NCBI GenBank assembly: GCA_900548515.1
Contig: URKU01000001.1
Coordinates: forward strand, 25,815 to 89,814
From: an uncultured Collinsella sp.
GTDB lineage: Bacteria > Actinomycetota > Coriobacteriia > Coriobacteriales > Coriobacteriaceae
Direction of reading: 5' to 3'
DNA length: 64,000 nucleotides
The translations under genes and the position numbers were made by a program. Position 1 is the first letter of the stretch, and each line of letters opens with the position of its first letter. The notes beneath the pieces are model-generated. The model ran no database searches. It was not told where the DNA came from and worked only from the letters and a program-made list of their open reading frames with translations. This document shows, one piece after another, positions 1 to 7,737 of this stretch.

Positions 1-309
1 CGCTCGCTGGTCGCGCGCGCCCTCGACGGCACCATCGAGGACAGCGAGTTCGTGCACGACGACATCTTTAACGTTGACATTCCCACGACGTGCCACGGCG
101 TGCCCGATGGCATCCTGGTGCCGCGCCAATACTGGCAGAGCACCGCGCGCTACGACGAGGCCGCGCATAACTTGGCCGTGATGTTCGAGGAGAACTTCGA
201 GAAGAAGTACTCGCACCTGCCCGAGTCCGTCAAAGCCGCCGGCCCGCACGTCCAGGTGTCCGCCGAGGCCCGTCATCGCGGCCGCGGCCTGCTGGGACTC
301 CGCCACTAG
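1..309 (+). CDS. pckA: Phosphoenolpyruvate carboxykinase (ATP), C-terminal 102 residues, partial
   Basis: The frame is open from the first base and ends at TAG 307-309. The translation has the C-terminal pattern of ATP-dependent PEP carboxykinase: an 'FNVDIPTTCHGVPDGILVPR' stretch, then a Trp/Tyr helix, then 'LAVMFEENFEKKY' and a terminal 'AAGP'. The enzyme converts oxaloacetate and ATP to phosphoenolpyruvate and CO2 in the cytoplasm. The nucleotide-binding core lies outside the window, so the ATP type is judged only from the tail. The last residues (RHRGRGLLGLRH) are unusually basic. A hairpin at 329-361 follows the stop and may terminate the transcript. Confidence 0.75.
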   Translation, partial: RSLVARALDGTIEDSEFVHDDIFNVDIPTTCHGVPDGILVPRQYWQSTARYDEAAHNLAVMFEENFEKKYSHLPESVKAAGPHVQVSAEARHRGRGLLGLRH

Positions 310-328
310 CTTCGCCGTGAGTCCATAT

Positions 329-361
329 CCACCACAAAGGGGACAGGCACCTTTGTGGTGG
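329..361. repeat. Intergenic hairpin repeat, copy 1 of 6 (reverse orientation)
   Basis: Arms CCACCACAAAGG and CCTTTGTGGTGG enclose a short GGACAGGCA-type loop. The same element occurs at 1286, 2865, 3270, 46424 and 47134. This copy and the one at 2865 are inverted relative to the others. Its place just after pckA and the T-run that follows allow it to act as a terminator. The fixed loop suggests a dispersed REP-like element. Confidence 0.85.
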
Positions 362-363
362 TT

Positions 364-392
364 TTGCTCGTGTGGATGACTCGGGTTACAAT
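364..392 (+). promoter_or_regulatory. Sigma-70-type promoter of the B3/B4 gene
   Basis: TTGCTC at 364-369 and TACAAT at 387-392 are separated by 17 bp. Transcription would start near 399, leaving an untranslated leader of about 138 nt. Confidence 0.6.
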
Positions 393-399
393 ACGCCTG

Positions 400-536
400 A
401 CATATCGTCCCCTTCTCCGGATGGGGACAGCGCAAGCGTTCTTGTGACGGCACCGTAGGACTTTGAAGGTGGCCGTTGTAAGGGCGCTTTTTGTTTAGGC
501 GCCCTCACTCGGGCGCGCACAATGAAGGGAGAGCGT
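400..536 (+). promoter_or_regulatory. Structured 5' leader of the B3/B4 gene
   Basis: Three consecutive hairpins can be drawn in the leader: GTCCCC/GGGGAC near 410-430, an ACGGC-type stem with a one-base bulge near 447-475, and GGGCGC/GCGCCC near 482-505 just before the ribosome site. I do not recognise a known riboswitch. The T-box signature is not present in its usual form. A regulatory role is only a possibility. Confidence 0.3.
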
Positions 537-1256
537 ATGAAGGGCTTTGTTGCCGAGGAGTCATTTTGGGAGCTGTTTCCGCAGGCAGCGGTCGGTGTTG
601 TGGTCGTGGAGGGCATGAAGCCCACGGCTCAGATTCCTCAAGAGGACGTGGGTGCGATTGCGGCGTTGCTCGACCGCGCCAATATCGATGCGGAGCGTCA
701 TCTGACCAGCGATACTATCAGCGAGAACGCACCGGTCAAGGCATGGCGCGAGGCCTATCGTCTGTTCAAGACCAAAAAGGGCGCGCGTTGCTCAATCGAG
801 AACCTGCTCAAACGCGTGCTCAAAGGCAAGCCGGTGGGCCACATTGCGCCCGCGGTGGACATCTACAACACGGTGTCGTTGACCTACGCGCTGCCCGTCG
901 GAGGCGAGGACCTACATGCGATCGAGGGAGACCTTCGCCTGAAGGTGACCGACGGTGGCGATGCGTTCTGGCCGCTTGGCGAGGAGGCGGACGATCCGAC
1001 GCTGCCCGGCGAGCTCGCCTACATCGATGATGCGGGCGCCGTGTGCCGCTGCTGGAACTGGCGCGACGGCGTTCGAACGGCGCTGTCCGATGATTCGGCC
1101 GATGCGTTCCTGGCGATTGAGTGCGTGGAGCCCGAGCGGATGGGGGATTGCCAGGCTGCCGTTGATTGTCTCGCCGAGTTGCTCGAGCGTTATCTGGGCG
1201 CTACGGTTGTCGTTAAGACGCTTGTGACCCGCGACAATCCCTGCGTGGAGCTGTAG
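537..1256 (+). CDS. B3/B4 tRNA-binding-domain protein
   Basis: The 239-residue protein has the layout of stand-alone B3/B4-domain proteins, related to the editing domain of the PheRS beta chain: an alpha/beta core with 'VKAWREAYRLFKTKKGARCSIENLLKRVL' followed by 'AVDIYNTVSLTYALPVGGEDL'. Family members are thought to deacylate mischarged tRNA or act on aminoacyl compounds. The substrate here is unknown. The start at 537 is preferred over an ATG at 522 because AAGGGAG sits 7 nt upstream of 537. The gene is monocistronic, with a promoter at 364-392 and a hairpin repeat just after the stop. Confidence 0.7.
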   Translation: MKGFVAEESFWELFPQAAVGVVVVEGMKPTAQIPQEDVGAIAALLDRANIDAERHLTSDTISENAPVKAWREAYRLFKTKKGARCSIENLLKRVLKGKPVGHIAPAVDIYNTVSLTYALPVGGEDLHAIEGDLRLKVTDGGDAFWPLGEEADDPTLPGELAYIDDAGAVCRCWNWRDGVRTALSDDSADAFLAIECVEPERMGDCQAAVDCLAELLERYLGATVVVKTLVTRDNPCVEL

Positions 1257-1285
1257 CGACGCCTGCGGATCATGTTCGCCGGCCC

Positions 1286-1324
1286 AAACCACCACAAAGG
1301 TGCCTGTCCCCTTTGTGGTGGTTT
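1286..1324. repeat. Intergenic hairpin repeat, copy 2 of 6
   Basis: AAACCACCACAAAGG is followed by a GTGCCTGTCC-type loop and then by the complementary arm and a T-run. It lies between the B3/B4 gene and the MarR gene and could terminate the former. Confidence 0.85.
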
Positions 1325-1429
1325 TTATGTTGATGGGTTAACAAATAGGGTGCGCAGGGCTGGCGGCCGATAAGTACGGTTAAGATGTTTACCCGTTAGC
1401 ATTATGCAAGCGAAAGGCGGTCGTCTCCC

Positions 1430-1879
1430 ATGCAGCAGAACGACGAGACACGTTTCGAGGACTTTGTCGGACTGATCAGCGGGCTCTACAAGGAGATCCA
1501 GCGCATTAAGACATCCGAGGGCGCAAGGCTGGGCCTCAAGGGCTCCGACGTTATGTGCCTGTACTATCTTGAGCGCAGCAAGGACGGCCTGACTGGCGCC
1601 GACCTCGCTCGCATGGCAGGCGTGACCCGCGCCGCCGTCTCGCGCACGCTCGCGCATCTGGAGGAGGGCGGCTACGTCGAGGTCGATGATTCGGGCGATG
1701 CCGCCGTTAAGTATCGTGCTCCGGTGCGCCTGACCGCTCTGGGCGGCGAGAGTATGAGCGAGGCGGACCGCATCATTCGCGAGGTGCTCGATACCACCGG
1801 TAAGGCTATGGGTGTGGAGCAGCGCGAGCAGATGTATGCGTCGCTACGCACGATTCTCAACACCCTGCGCGAGATCTAA
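1430..1879 (+). CDS. MarR-family transcriptional regulator
   Basis: A 149-residue protein of typical MarR length. A helix with 'KGSDVMCLYYLERSKDGLT' precedes a winged helix-turn-helix, 'GADLARMAGVTRAAVSRTLA', with the recognition helix near residues 70-85, then a beta wing ('YVEVDD...KYRAPVRLT') and a C-terminal dimerisation helix. MarR proteins bind palindromic operators as dimers and usually release DNA on binding a small ligand. The neighbouring DegV gene lies 118 bp downstream and may be co-transcribed. The target and ligand cannot be read from the sequence. Confidence 0.85.
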   Translation: MQQNDETRFEDFVGLISGLYKEIQRIKTSEGARLGLKGSDVMCLYYLERSKDGLTGADLARMAGVTRAAVSRTLAHLEEGGYVEVDDSGDAAVKYRAPVRLTALGGESMSEADRIIREVLDTTGKAMGVEQREQMYASLRTILNTLREI

Positions 1880-1997
1880 GGCCGCCAAGGCATTTGCTTC
1901 CAATTAACAACTGCATAGTCCCGTTTGAGCGCGTATGCCGTGCCGGGGCTTGCTGTCAAAATTCCCTGCGAGAGGTCCGCGCAAGAAAGGATTCGCT

Positions 1998-2852
1998 ATG
2001 TCCATTCGTATTATTACCGATTCCGCGAGCGATATGTCGCCGGCTGAGCACCCCGCTCTGCGTGTTCTGCCGCTGTCCGTCACTTTTGGCACCGATGTGT
2101 ACATGGATGGCGTCGACATCGATCACCAGCGCTTTTACGAGATGCTCGTGGAGCGCGATGAGCTGCCTAAGACCGGCCAGGTCAACCCGTACGCGTTTTC
2201 GCAGGCTATTGCCGAGGCGCGTGAGGCCGGCGATGAGGCAGTGATTATTACCGTGGGCGCTAAGCTTTCGGGCACCAACCAAAGTGCCCGCACCGCACTT
2301 GCCGAGGCGCCGGGCGGCGATGTGTATGTGGTGGATAGCAATAACGTTACCCTGGGCGAGCGCGTGCTGGTTGAGTACGCGCTGCGTTTGGTGGACGAGG
2401 GCCAGGGCGCGGCTCAGATCGCGGCGGCTGTCGAGGCCGTGCGCGACCGTGTAGTCGTCATCGGCCTGCTCGAGACGCTTGAGTACCTCGTTCGCGGCGG
2501 TCGCCTGTCTGCTGCGGCTGGTGCTGTGGGCACGTTGCTCAATGTGAAGCCCGTTGTGGCAGCGGAGGACGGTCTGATCGTGCAGCTGGGCAAGGCTCGT
2601 GGCTCCAAGAACGGCCGGAACCTGCTCAACCAGAAGGTCGAAAAGGCAGGCGGCATCGACTTTTCCATGCCGCTGGCGCTCGGCTATACGGGTCTTTCGG
2701 ATGCGGTGCTCAAGAAGTATGTCGAGGACAGCGCGGCACTGTGGGCTGGCCACACCGAGGGCGAACTGCCCGTTCACACCATCGGCGCCACCATCGGCAC
2801 CCACGTAGGCCCCGGCGCCGTAGCCGTAGCCTTCTTCCAGCCCGCTAACTAA
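1998..2852 (+). CDS. DegV family fatty-acid-binding protein
   Basis: The 284-residue protein starts with the DegV signature 'IRIITDSASDM', has 'LPLSVTFG' and 'KTGQVNP' near residue 60, a GAKLSGTNQSA loop, and the 'LLETLEYLVRGGRLS' helix followed by 'LLNVKPVV'. These features define DegV proteins. Their characterised firmicute relatives (FakB) hold a fatty acid for presentation to the kinase FakA. No fakA is seen in this window. The start at 1998 is supported by AGAAAGGA. An in-frame open stretch upstream to 1935 lacks a ribosome site and looks non-coding. Confidence 0.88.
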   Translation: MSIRIITDSASDMSPAEHPALRVLPLSVTFGTDVYMDGVDIDHQRFYEMLVERDELPKTGQVNPYAFSQAIAEAREAGDEAVIITVGAKLSGTNQSARTALAEAPGGDVYVVDSNNVTLGERVLVEYALRLVDEGQGAAQIAAAVEAVRDRVVVIGLLETLEYLVRGGRLSAAAGAVGTLLNVKPVVAAEDGLIVQLGKARGSKNGRNLLNQKVEKAGGIDFSMPLALGYTGLSDAVLKKYVEDSAALWAGHTEGELPVHTIGATIGTHVGPGAVAVAFFQPAN

Positions 2853-2864
2853 CCGACCTGCCAT

Positions 2865-2902
2865 AAACCACCACAAAGGGGACAGGCCCTTTGTGGTGGT
2901 TT
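2865..2902. repeat. Intergenic hairpin repeat, copy 3 of 6 (reverse orientation, shorter loop)
   Basis: Same 13-bp arms as the other copies, but the loop lacks a base, so it reads GGACAGGC before the second arm. It begins 12 bp after the DegV stop. Confidence 0.85.
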
Positions 2903-2931
2903 ATGCTTTTCCGGGTGGAAGGGAGCGAGCA

Positions 2932-3252
2932 ATGGCGTCTGAGGGCTTTTTTGAACGGGTGTACGAGGTGGTCGAGCAGATCCCCGAGGGGATGGTCGCC
3001 ACGTATGGCCAGGTGGCGCTGCTTGCCGGTCGTCCACGAAGTGCGCGGTACGTGGGGTATGCCCTGCATAGTAATCCGCGCCCCCGCCAGATTCCCTGCC
3101 ATCGTGTGGTGTTTGCCGACGGTCGCATTTGCGAAGGCTTTGCCTTTGGCGGCCCCGATGCTCAGCGTGAGCTTTTGCTAGGGGAGGGTGTGGCGTTTAA
3201 GGACGACATGCACGTCGACTTGCCCGCCTGTCGCTGGCCAGCAGGGCTCTAG
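2932..3252 (+). CDS. Small MGMT-family DNA-repair protein
   Basis: The 106-residue protein matches only the C-terminal DNA-binding and active-site domain of O6-methylguanine-DNA methyltransferases: 'VYEVVEQIPEGMVATYGQVA', 'ARYVGYAL', then 'IPCHRVVFADG'. The PCHRV motif keeps the alkyl-acceptor Cys, unlike alkyltransferase-like (ATL) proteins, which carry PWHRV. It lacks the N-terminal ribonuclease-H-like domain of classical Ogt/Ada. It could still transfer alkyl groups or flag lesions for excision repair. The start at 2932 is preceded by GAAGGGA. A hairpin repeat stands on each side of the gene. Confidence 0.8.
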   Translation: MASEGFFERVYEVVEQIPEGMVATYGQVALLAGRPRSARYVGYALHSNPRPRQIPCHRVVFADGRICEGFAFGGPDAQRELLLGEGVAFKDDMHVDLPACRWPAGL

Positions 3253-3269
3253 CGGCTCTGCCGTGGCGA

Positions 3270-3308
3270 AAACCACCACAAAGGTGCCTGTCCCCTTTGT
3301 GGTGGTTT
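3270..3308. repeat. Intergenic hairpin repeat, copy 4 of 6
   Basis: Identical to the copy at 1286 over the whole element, including the loop. It starts 17 bp after the stop of the MGMT-family gene. Confidence 0.85.
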
Positions 3309-3636
3309 AGTTTACTGGGGCTAACTTATGGAGAAGCTATGGCGGGCGGATATTGATGCTGCAAAGTAAACCACGGCGAACTATATTGTATTCAGCAACG
3401 GAGCAGGCAATAGGCGATGAAAAAGCCTGCCCTGTTGAGCTTGATTCGCATCCCTCCCCTCTGTGCGATTCAACGGTGTACTTCGGGAACAGGCCCGCTG
3501 GCAACTATCTGCCAGCGGGCCTGTTCCTGTTTGTCGGGAGAGTGTGATGGACGGAGCCGAAGCGGTCCGCTCCAAAAAAGGCGGACGCCGTAGCGCCCGC
3601 CCTATAGCAATCGAAAGCTCAAGCCAGCAGATCGGC
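3309..3636. other. Intergenic region between the MGMT-family gene and trpS
   Basis: No convincing gene was found on either strand. The clearest object is the long hairpin at 3486-3527. A weaker GCAGGC/GCCTGC hairpin lies near 3401-3430. The two flanking genes converge here. Confidence 0.5.
3486..3527. terminator. Long perfect hairpin, probable terminator
   Basis: Two 18-base arms (3486-3503 and 3510-3527) are exactly complementary, with a 6-nt loop. The plus side is followed by TGTTTGT, a weak T-run. It lies between converging transcripts and could stop either. Confidence 0.55.
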
Positions 3637-4686
3637 CTAGTACACCATGCCCATGGCGTCCTGAACCTCGGCCAGGGTCTGCTCGGCAATCTCGTTGGCG
3701 CGACGGTTGCCCTCGTGCAGCACGTCCTTCACATAGTCCAGATCGTTCTCATAGCGCTGACGACGCTCGCGGATCGGCGCGAAGTACTCGTTGACGGCCT
3801 CGGTCACGTACTTCTTGAGCTGGCCGGAGCCGCCCATGCCAATCTCCTCGGCAATCTCGACCTCGGAACGGCCGGTGCAGATGGCGGCGGTTGAAAGCAG
3901 GCCGGACACGCCGGGGCGGTTCTCGGGATCGAACGTGATCATGCGCTCGGAGTCGGTCTGGCTCTTCTTGATGCGCTTGGCCGTCTCCTCGGCGGTCATC
4001 GAGATGTTAATGGCGTTGCCGTAGCTCTTGCTCATCTTGCGCCCGTCCAGGCCGGGCAGCAGCGGGGTCTCGGACAGCAGCGCGTCGACCTCGGGGAACA
4101 TCTTGCCGTAACGGTTGTTAAAGCGGCGGGCGATGGTGCGGGTGAGCTCGATGTGCGGCAGCTGGTCGCGACCGACGGGCACCACATTGCCCTTGCAGAA
4201 CAGGATGTCGCAGGCCTGGTGCACCGGGTAGGTGAGCAGAAGGCCGGTGAGCTCGTGGCCCGAGGCCTCCATCTCGGCCTTGACCGTGGGGTTGCGCGCC
4301 AGCTCGGCCTCGGAGACCAGCGACAGGAACGGCAGCATGAGCTGGTTTGCGGCGGGTACGGCGGAGTGCGCGTAGATCATGGTCTTGTCGGGGTCGATGC
4401 CGCAGGCAAGGTAGTCCATGACCATGTTGTACACGTTGTCCTGGATGTGCTCGGTCGTATCGCGGTCAGTGATGACTTGGTAGTCGGCGATGAGCACGTT
4501 GGTCTTGGCGCCCATGTTCTGCAGCTCAACACGGCCCTTGAGGGTGCCGAAGTAGTGACCCAGGTGCAGACGGCCGGTGGGGCGGTCGCCGGTGAGCATG
4601 GTGAACTTCTCGGGCGTTTTGGCCAGGCCCTCGCGAATGGCGTTGCTCTTTTGCAGCGCGACTTCGTAGCTGTTCTCGTTTGGCAT
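3637..4686 (-). CDS. trpS: Tryptophanyl-tRNA synthetase
   Basis: Class I synthetase that charges tRNA-Trp in the cytoplasm. From the start at 4686 the 349 residues show the HIGH-type motif 'HLGH' at 41-44 within 'TGDRPTGRLHLGHYFGT', the tryptophan-pocket stretch 'TYPVHQACDILFCKGNVVPV', and the KMSKS loop 'DGRKMSKSYGN'. Length and order match bacterial TrpS. The start at 4686 (MPNENSYEV) has TTAGGAG upstream. An in-frame ATG at 4716 lacks one. No T-box leader is visible upstream. Confidence 0.95.
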   Translation of the reverse strand: MPNENSYEVALQKSNAIREGLAKTPEKFTMLTGDRPTGRLHLGHYFGTLKGRVELQNMGAKTNVLIADYQVITDRDTTEHIQDNVYNMVMDYLACGIDPDKTMIYAHSAVPAANQLMLPFLSLVSEAELARNPTVKAEMEASGHELTGLLLTYPVHQACDILFCKGNVVPVGRDQLPHIELTRTIARRFNNRYGKMFPEVDALLSETPLLPGLDGRKMSKSYGNAINISMTAEETAKRIKKSQTDSERMITFDPENRPGVSGLLSTAAICTGRSEVEIAEEIGMGGSGQLKKYVTEAVNEYFAPIRERRQRYENDLDYVKDVLHEGNRRANEIAEQTLAEVQDAMGMVY

Positions 4687-4847
4687 GATTGCTCCTAACG
4701 TATGTTCATGGGTCAAGATGATAACGCGTTTATTGGAGGGTCGGGGCGTAAGTACGCGAGGGGCGGGAGAGCGGCGGCATGTGCGATGGGCGCGGCGTGG
4801 CTGCGCGTTTGGCCGGCGGCGCCTGGGCGCATCCTCGGCAGCTTACC

Positions 4848-6047
4848 CTAGCGCCTGTGGTGGCGCTCCTCCCTGCGTTCTTCTGCCGCCTGCTCCTCCT
4901 GCTTAAAGGCGGGATCGTCGGGGGTGACGAGCTCGTCCTCGTGCGTGCGCTTGTTGTAATGGTGGCGCAGCACGGGCTCAAACAGGTGCAGGTGCTTGGC
5001 AAAGGCCGCCGAGCCAATGGCGAGCACGGTAAAGATGAGCACGCGCATGGGCACCTCGACCTGGTTAATCGCGGCGGCGCCGGCCGAAAGCATGATGCAC
5101 CAGGCGTAGATGAGGAGCACTGCCTGCTTTTGGTTGTAGCCCTCTTGGATCAGGCGGTGGTGGATGTGGCCCTTGTCGGCCTGCCCGATGCTAATGTGGG
5201 CGCGCTTGCGGCGCACGATGGCGCTAAACGTGTCGATGATGGGCACGCCGGCAACGATGAGCGGGATGATAAGCGAGGTGAGCGCGGCGGTGCGGCTCAC
5301 GTTGAGCAGCGAGATGGAGCCCAGTGCAAAGCCCAGAAGCAACGACCCCGAGTCGCCCAAGAAGATGCTTGCGGGGTTGAAGTTGTAGCGCAAAAAGGCC
5401 AGGCAAGCGCCAAAGAGCGCAATGGAGAGCGCGGCGGCGTCGATGCGGCCCGAGAGAACGGCCATCGAAAACATGGTGAACGACGCGATGCCGCAGATGC
5501 CCGTGGCCAAGCCGTCGAGGCCGTCGATGAGGTTAATGATGTTGGTGAATGCCACCAGATAGATCACGGTGATGGGGTAGGCGAGCCATCCGAGCATGAT
5601 CTCGCCGGGGGCAAACGGGTTGACGATGACGCCGATCCGCAGGCCGCCGATACAGGCGATAAGCGCGGCGAGGACCTGTCCGGCTAGCTTTTGCTTGGGC
5701 TTGAGCTGGAAGACGTCGTCGATAGCGCCGGTCGCAAAGATGACGGTAAAAGAAAGCGCAAGTATGGGGTAGCTGATGTGCAGACGGGGGTGGGGCACCA
5801 AAACGGGCGGCCAACCCAGGTACCAGGTGCCTAGGATTTGCACAATACAGGCAACGACCAGGCCCAAAAACACCGCCGTTCCGCCCAAACGCGGGATGGG
5901 CTTGGTGTTGATGCGGCGCTTAGAAGGATAGTCGACGGCGTCGAACTTAATTGCCAAGCGCTTGACCAGGGGCACCGTGAGGAAGGTCGTGATAAAGGCC
6001 GCCGCTGCCACGCATAGATACGGTATGTAGCTCGGGGATGAAGCCAT
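4848..6047 (-). CDS. Undecaprenyl-phosphate sugar-1-phosphate transferase (WecA/TagO/MraY superfamily)
   Basis: Polytopic membrane enzyme of about 399 residues. The N-terminal 'YIPYLCVAAAAFITTF' helix leads to 'RRINTKPIPRLGG' and the cytoplasmic acidic motif 'GAIDDVFQL'. Further on are 'NLIDGLDGLATG', 'FLGDSGSLLLG' and 'GHIHHRLIQEG', the HIHHRL form being typical of WecA/TagO rather than MraY. It would transfer GlcNAc-1-P (or a related sugar phosphate) to undecaprenyl phosphate to start wall-polymer or polysaccharide synthesis. The basic, charged C-tail (EERREERHHRR) is cytoplasmic. Start 6047 fits the first helix; upstream in-frame codons add an unlikely Arg-rich tail. The ribosome site is weak. 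Confidence 0.85.
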   Translation of the reverse strand: MASSPSYIPYLCVAAAAFITTFLTVPLVKRLAIKFDAVDYPSKRRINTKPIPRLGGTAVFLGLVVACIVQILGTWYLGWPPVLVPHPRLHISYPILALSFTVIFATGAIDDVFQLKPKQKLAGQVLAALIACIGGLRIGVIVNPFAPGEIMLGWLAYPITVIYLVAFTNIINLIDGLDGLATGICGIASFTMFSMAVLSGRIDAAALSIALFGACLAFLRYNFNPASIFLGDSGSLLLGFALGSISLLNVSRTAALTSLIIPLIVAGVPIIDTFSAIVRRKRAHISIGQADKGHIHHRLIQEGYNQKQAVLLIYAWCIMLSAGAAAINQVEVPMRVLIFTVLAIGSAAFAKHLHLFEPVLRHHYNKRTHEDELVTPDDPAFKQEEQAAEERREERHHRR

Positions 6048-6254
6048 GAATCTAAAAACCGCCAAGCGTCGAAGGAAAAGGTCAAAGGTTGCTAAGCGCA
6101 AAGGGCATAGCCGAACCATGATACTCGACCAAGGGGGGTGCATGGAATTGCACGCAGCGATAATCACGCGCTTACCAGATATTGGGATGTTGTCGATGGA
6201 TTGTCGGGATACCGGCGGGGATCCATATGGGCTGTAATGGTGGTTTTCGGCAAA

Positions 6255-6422
6255 TAAAAACCACCCCCCACGTTACGAAAATGAACCCACCTAAAACAGG
6301 TGGGTGCCCTCATCGACTGTTCCAGCGTCCTTAACAACGAAGGATACCTGTACTAGGTACGACTGTGTGGGCTCCCTAAATAAACGCGACGGTTCACCCA
6401 GTTGCTCCGCGGGGGGCGGAAT
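6255..6422 (-). ncRNA. ssrS: Probable 6S RNA
   Basis: The intergenic region 6048-6571 holds no gene, but the minus strand can form a long rod. A 12-bp closing stem pairs 6408-6419 with 6261-6272 (with two G-U pairs) and is followed on the RNA by a U-run. An inner CCCACCT/AGGTGGG hairpin lies at 6285-6303, and a GTACCTAGTAC segment lies near 6350. Length near 168 nt, rod shape, terminal stem plus U-tail and a side hairpin fit 6S RNA, which binds housekeeping RNA polymerase in stationary phase. I identified it from architecture and memory of firmicute 6S sequences, not from a covariance search. Confidence 0.55.
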
Positions 6423-6428
6423 ACCTAC

Positions 6429-6434
6429 ATCATA
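6429..6434 (-). promoter_or_regulatory. -10 element of the putative 6S RNA
   Basis: TATGAT on the minus strand lies about 7 bp upstream of the inferred RNA 5' end. No good -35 hexamer is visible at 17 bp. Confidence 0.35.
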
Positions 6435-6571
6435 AAGCGGCACTTTATCGATTCCAGTCTTGACATTACAAAAATCGTGTCGGACGATTACGGCGCCTTG
6501 GGCTCGAGCCGTCTGTGCGGTTGGTCCCTTTACGTTTGAGCTGCTGAATCGTTGTTTTGGAGCATGTTTTT

Positions 6572-7510
6572 ATGCCGACGCCGTTGACCGAACTTTTTTC
6601 GCCCGCCTGCCATTTGTGTCCGCGCCGTTGCGGTGCGGTGCGCGACGAGGGTGCGCACGGCGTATGCGGTGCCGATGACACGCTCAAGGTGGCCCGCGCG
6701 GCGCTTCATATGTGGGAGGAGCCGCCTATCTCGGGCGAGGCCGGTTCGGGCACGATCTTCTTTAGCGGCTGCTCGCTCAAATGTATCTATTGCCAGAACC
6801 ACGAGATCTCGACGGGCAATTTTGGGCTTGAGATTTCGCCCGAGCGCCTGGTCGAGATTATGCTGGAGCTGCAGGACCAAGGTGCCAATAACATCAATCT
6901 GGTGACGGCGACGCATTATGCTCACCTGCTGCCGGCCGCGATTGCCGCAGCTCGGGAGCGCGGACTGGTCATTCCAATCGTCTACAACACGAGCGGTTAT
7001 GAGCGTGCGAGTGCCGTGGCGGCGCTCGGCGATTTGGTCGACGTGTGGCTTACCGACTTTAAGTATGCCAATGCGGCGCTTGCGCAGTCACTCTCTCATA
7101 TTAAGGACTACCCGCGCGTGGCTGTGTCGGGTCTGGCCCAGATGGCGCGCGAGATCGAGCGCCGCGGGGGAGAGCTGGTGGACGAGGACGGGCTCATGAA
7201 GCGCGGCATCATCGTGCGCCACCTGGTGCTGCCGGGGCATGCAGACGATTCGTGTCGCGTGCTGGACCTGGTGTGGCAGACGGTGGGCGACGTGCCGATC
7301 TCGGTCATGAACCAGTACACGCCCAATGCGCTCATGCGCGAGCAGGGCGGCGACCTGGCACGCGCCGTGACGCGCGAGGAGTACGAGCAAGTACTCGACC
7401 ATGCCGACGACCTGGGCTTTACGACGATGTTCTGGCAAGAGGGCGGCGCGGTAGACGAGAGCTTCACCCCGGCCTTCGACACCACCGGTGTTCTTACCAG
7501 CGCAAAGTAG
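6572..7510 (+). CDS. Radical SAM protein, PflA-like (COG1313 type)
   Basis: The 312-residue protein has the radical SAM motif 'CSLKCIYC' (Cys67, Cys71, Cys74) that holds a 4Fe-4S cluster and cleaves S-adenosylmethionine. Before it stands a second cysteine set (Cys13, Cys16, Cys20, Cys32; 'CHLCPRRCGAVRDEGAHGVC') typical of this PflA-related family of unknown substrate. 'LTDFKYAN' and 'RHLVLPGHADDS' follow, as in family members. It probably activates an enzyme or modifies a substrate by radical chemistry. No glycyl-radical enzyme is adjacent. Start 6572 is chosen because TTGGAG lies 9 nt upstream; a TTG at 6557 is the alternative. Confidence 0.8.
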   Translation: MPTPLTELFSPACHLCPRRCGAVRDEGAHGVCGADDTLKVARAALHMWEEPPISGEAGSGTIFFSGCSLKCIYCQNHEISTGNFGLEISPERLVEIMLELQDQGANNINLVTATHYAHLLPAAIAAARERGLVIPIVYNTSGYERASAVAALGDLVDVWLTDFKYANAALAQSLSHIKDYPRVAVSGLAQMAREIERRGGELVDEDGLMKRGIIVRHLVLPGHADDSCRVLDLVWQTVGDVPISVMNQYTPNALMREQGGDLARAVTREEYEQVLDHADDLGFTTMFWQEGGAVDESFTPAFDTTGVLTSAK

Positions 7511-7620
7511 TGCGTTCGTCGATGATTTTTCTGGGACGGGGGATAAATAACCATCGGGTGGCTCGGGCGTTCGAAAAGTAGTCAAAACAGCCCCGTCCCA
7601 AAAAGACTGGGTATTGGGCG

Positions 7621-7648
7621 TTGACAGTTGGCGAGCCGTAGGTAAAAT
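7621..7648 (+). promoter_or_regulatory. Promoter of tRNA-Ala
   Basis: TTGACA at 7621-7626, a 16-bp spacer and TAAAAT at 7643-7648, ending 13 bp before the tRNA 5' end. Confidence 0.7.
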
Positions 7649-7661
7649 ATCAACTTGTCCT

Positions 7662-7737
7662 GGGGACGTAGCTCAGTTGGGAGAGCGCTGCCGTCGCATG
7701 GCAGAGGCCGAGGGTTCGACTCCCTTCGTCTCCACCA
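7662..7737 (+). tRNA. tRNA-Ala(CGC), prophage integration target
   Basis: The cloverleaf is complete. GGGGACG pairs with CGTCTCC and includes the G3-U70 pair that marks alanine tRNAs. The anticodon stem CTGCC/GGCAG carries a loop with anticodon CGC. The T arm is GAGGG-TTCGACT-CCCTT-like, and the CCA end is encoded (7735-7737). The prophage attachment core starts inside its 3' acceptor strand and restores the full gene on the left side. Confidence 0.95.

Noticed and set aside
399..536. T-box riboswitch before the B3/B4 gene
   Set aside because: The leader has GGTGGCC-like bases but not the T-box core or a specifier loop that I can define.
7673..7732. C-terminal residues of the serine recombinase (SASAMRRQRSPN) as a conserved domain
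   Set aside because: They are the antisense translation of tRNA-Ala, a common artefact in genes that run into a tRNA.
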